From: Candidatus Berkelbacteria bacterium
GTDB taxonomy: Bacteria > Patescibacteriota > UBA1384 > JAHJRZ01
Reading direction: 5' to 3'
NCBI GenBank assembly: GCA_026397195.1
Contig: JAPLVI010000159.1
Coordinates: 1-15,459 of the forward strand
Length of the DNA stretch: 15,459 bases
Under the pieces are notes generated by a model, which saw nothing but the letters and a program-made list of their open reading frames with translations, searched no databases and was not told the origin of the DNA. Shown here piece by piece: positions 14,070-15,459 of the stretch (within the stretch, counting starts at the first letter, position 1; each line of letters opens with the position of its first letter). The position numbers and the translations under genes were made by a program.

Positions 14070-14249
14070 CTGAATACCCCGCCCTTGAGGGGGGATGAAG
14101 ACATATCAATGCAGCGGCCCGTCTCGGCAGACCCCGAGCCGAGGTCCGTCCAAGACCATGGCCGAGACAGGTCTGACGGAAGCTGCAACTTTAGCAACGA
14201 ACCCGCCCTGATACTCCAAAGCTTGCTTTGGAGCCGGGTTCATTAATTA
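14070..14249 (+). repeat. structured intergenic repeat B (subfamily 1)
   Basis: A 180-nt relative of repeat A. It has CTGAATACC, a C-run/G-run hairpin, GGATGAAG, ATGCAGCGG, an added GC-rich stem region (GTCTCGGC pairing with GCCGAGAC, enclosed by GCAGC/GCTGC), then AACTTTAGCAACGA, CCGCCCTGATA, hairpin CTCCAAAGC (14214-14222) with GCTTTGGAG (14225-14233), and GGGTTCATTAATT. Blocks shared with A are in the same order. Hairpin 3 has a different sequence in A and B but the same pairing and the same TT loop. Confidence 0.75.
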
Positions 14250-14264
14250 GATAGAACAGAGGAC

Positions 14265-14353
14265 GGTTGGAAAGAGAATAGTTTGACTGACTCCGTCTAC
14301 TCCTTGCCACGGCTCGGAGTAGCCGAGACGGGCGAACTCTCCTGTTTCCAATC
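14265..14353 (+). promoter_or_regulatory. long stem-loop in the pnp leader
   Basis: The arms 14265-14283 (GGTTGGAAAGAGAATAGTT) and 14335-14353 (AACTCTCCTGTTTCCAATC) pair at about 15 of 19 positions, and inside them CCGTC/GACGG and TACTCC/GGAGTA form further stems. It ends 27 nt before the pnp ATG. In E. coli an extended hairpin at the same place is cut by RNase III and then allows PNPase autoregulation; a similar role here is an inference from position and shape only. Confidence 0.5.
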
Positions 14354-14380
14354 TCCCATGTTCTCAAAAAGGATTAAATT

Positions 14381-15459
14381 ATGAAAGAAGAAAAGAAGTT
14401 TGATGTAGATTTCGCGGGCAAGAAACTAGAATTATCAACAGGTAAATTAGCCCAATTAGCCGATGGCTCAATCGAGGCGAGATACGGTGACACTGTTGTT
14501 TTGGCCTGTGTCTGTGTTTCACCCGAACCGAATCCAGATATTGATTATTTGCCATTGTTAGTTGATTACGAAGAAAAATTTTATGCCGCCGGTAAGATTT
14601 CCGGTTCTAGGTTCATAAAACGGGAGGGCAGACCTTCTGACCAGGCAATACTAACAGCAAGATTAATTGACCGGCCCCTACGTCCTCTCTTCCCCAAAGA
14701 ATACCGCAATGATATCCAGGTCATAGTGACGGTTTTGTCGGTTGATAAGAAGAATGATCCTGATATTGTTTCAATTATTGCCGCCTCAACTGCATTAATG
14801 CAGTCACCCGTGCCCTTTAAAGGTCCGGTTGGCGCAATTAGGGTATGCATTATCGATGGTAAATTTGAAATAAATCCTGATGAGGACAAAACAGAAGATT
14901 GTGAATTAGATTTAGTGCTCGCTGGAACCGAAGACAGGACCTTAGTGGTTGAAGCCAAGGCCAAGGAGGTTCCCGAGGAAAAGATTTTAGAGGCAATTGA
15001 AGTTGGTCAAAAAGCGCTGAAACCGATAATTGAGATTCAGAGGAAGATTGCCAAAGTTGGTGGCAAGAATAAAGCCGAATTCATTATTGATGAATCAGAT
15101 ATTCACGTTAAAATTTCGGATGAATTTGGTTCAAAATTGCGCAAAGCTATCAGTGAAATAAATAAAGAAAAGAGAACTGAGGAGCTGGTAAAATTTGAAG
15201 CACAAATACTGGCTGCTTATGAAGGTGATTATAAACAAATTGAAATAAAAAATGCTTTTGATATTGCAGTGGAAAAGGAGGTAAGACGGGCAATTCTTGA
15301 AAATGAAATGCGGCCCGATGGAAGAAAGCTTGATGAACTTCGCCAAATTGATATTGAAATCGGATTGCTGCCTCGAACCCATGGTTCTGCTCTCTTTACT
15401 CGCGGGGAAACGCAGGTTCTTTCAATTGTCACGCTAGATACACCTTCGAAAGAACAGAT
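14381..15459 (+). CDS. pnp: polynucleotide phosphorylase, 3' end beyond the window
   Basis: A phosphate-dependent 3'-5' exoribonuclease of the RNA degradosome. The first 359 codons are present and the frame is open at the right edge. It opens MKEEKKFDVDFAGKKLELSTGKLA. The first RNase PH-like domain covers about 10-145, with ARYGDTVVLACV, FYAAGKISGSRFIKREGRPSD and LTARLIDRPLRPLFP. The helical domain follows, and the second RNase PH-like domain begins at RPDGRKLDELRQID (311) with LPRTHGSALFTRGETQ. AAGGA 8 nt before the ATG is one of the few good Shine-Dalgarno sites in the window. The KH and S1 domains would lie past the edge. It follows rpsO as usual. Confidence 0.96.
   Translation, partial: MKEEKKFDVDFAGKKLELSTGKLAQLADGSIEARYGDTVVLACVCVSPEPNPDIDYLPLLVDYEEKFYAAGKISGSRFIKREGRPSDQAILTARLIDRPLRPLFPKEYRNDIQVIVTVLSVDKKNDPDIVSIIAASTALMQSPVPFKGPVGAIRVCIIDGKFEINPDEDKTEDCELDLVLAGTEDRTLVVEAKAKEVPEEKILEAIEVGQKALKPIIEIQRKIAKVGGKNKAEFIIDESDIHVKISDEFGSKLRKAISEINKEKRTEELVKFEAQILAAYEGDYKQIEIKNAFDIAVEKEVRRAILENEMRPDGRKLDELRQIDIEIGLLPRTHGSALFTRGETQVLSIVTLDTPSKEQ

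Noticed and set aside
1..15459. CRISPR array or defence system
   Set aside because: No regularly spaced direct repeats and no cas, toxin-antitoxin or restriction genes can be seen.

Overview
The window looks like the chromosome of a Patescibacteria/CPR bacterium, probably Parcubacteria-like. The evidence is AT-rich coding sequence, sparse Shine-Dalgarno sites, a eukaryal-type isoleucyl-tRNA synthetase, a DUF2207 membrane protein, and an Ala-Lys-Gly-Gly palindromic insert in ribosomal protein S20. TGA acts as a normal stop here (rpsT, DHH gene), so the TGA-to-Gly recoding of some CPR lineages does not apply. The lineage is an inference from gene style, not from a database match.

Layout. 1-2011: polA (its 5' end lies left of the window), interrupted by an in-frame TAA at 1586-1588. 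2059-3018: holA, converging on rpsT (3022-3348, minus). 3378-3504: structured repeat A. 3560-4854: promoter and DHH/NrnA-like phosphoesterase. 4851-4985: structured repeat X. 5005-5661: extended -10 promoter and lepB. 5666-7291 (minus): DUF2207 membrane protein. 7308-7441: structured repeat Y. 7466-11021 (minus): ileS, preceded by a gene of unknown function. 11250-13192 (plus): an AT-rich accessory block with a small SET-domain protein, an Asp/Glu racemase-like protein and two ASCH-domain proteins; two integron attC-like sites (12732-12818, 13265-13357) bracket the last gene. 13462-13533: tRNA-Ile with anticodon UAU, followed by a 197-nt unit ending in a copy of the tRNA 3' end. 13788-end: rpsO, structured repeat B, a long hairpin, and pnp (running off the right edge).

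How it fits together. Most of the window is housekeeping: replication and repair (polA, holA), translation (rpsT, rpsO, ileS, tRNA-Ile), RNA turnover (DHH/NrnA, pnp) and secretion (lepB). No defence system, CRISPR array or complete mobile element was found. The unusual content is (1) four intergenic structured elements in two subfamilies sharing one architecture, with compensatory base changes in their stems; (2) palindromes inside the coding regions of polA, rpsT and lepB; (3) an integron-cassette-like unit without a visible integrase; (4) a tRNA-Ile(UAU), rare in bacteria, in the same window as a type-2 IleRS; (5) the polA nonsense codon; and (6) promoter boxes so close to start codons that holA and lepB may be leaderless.
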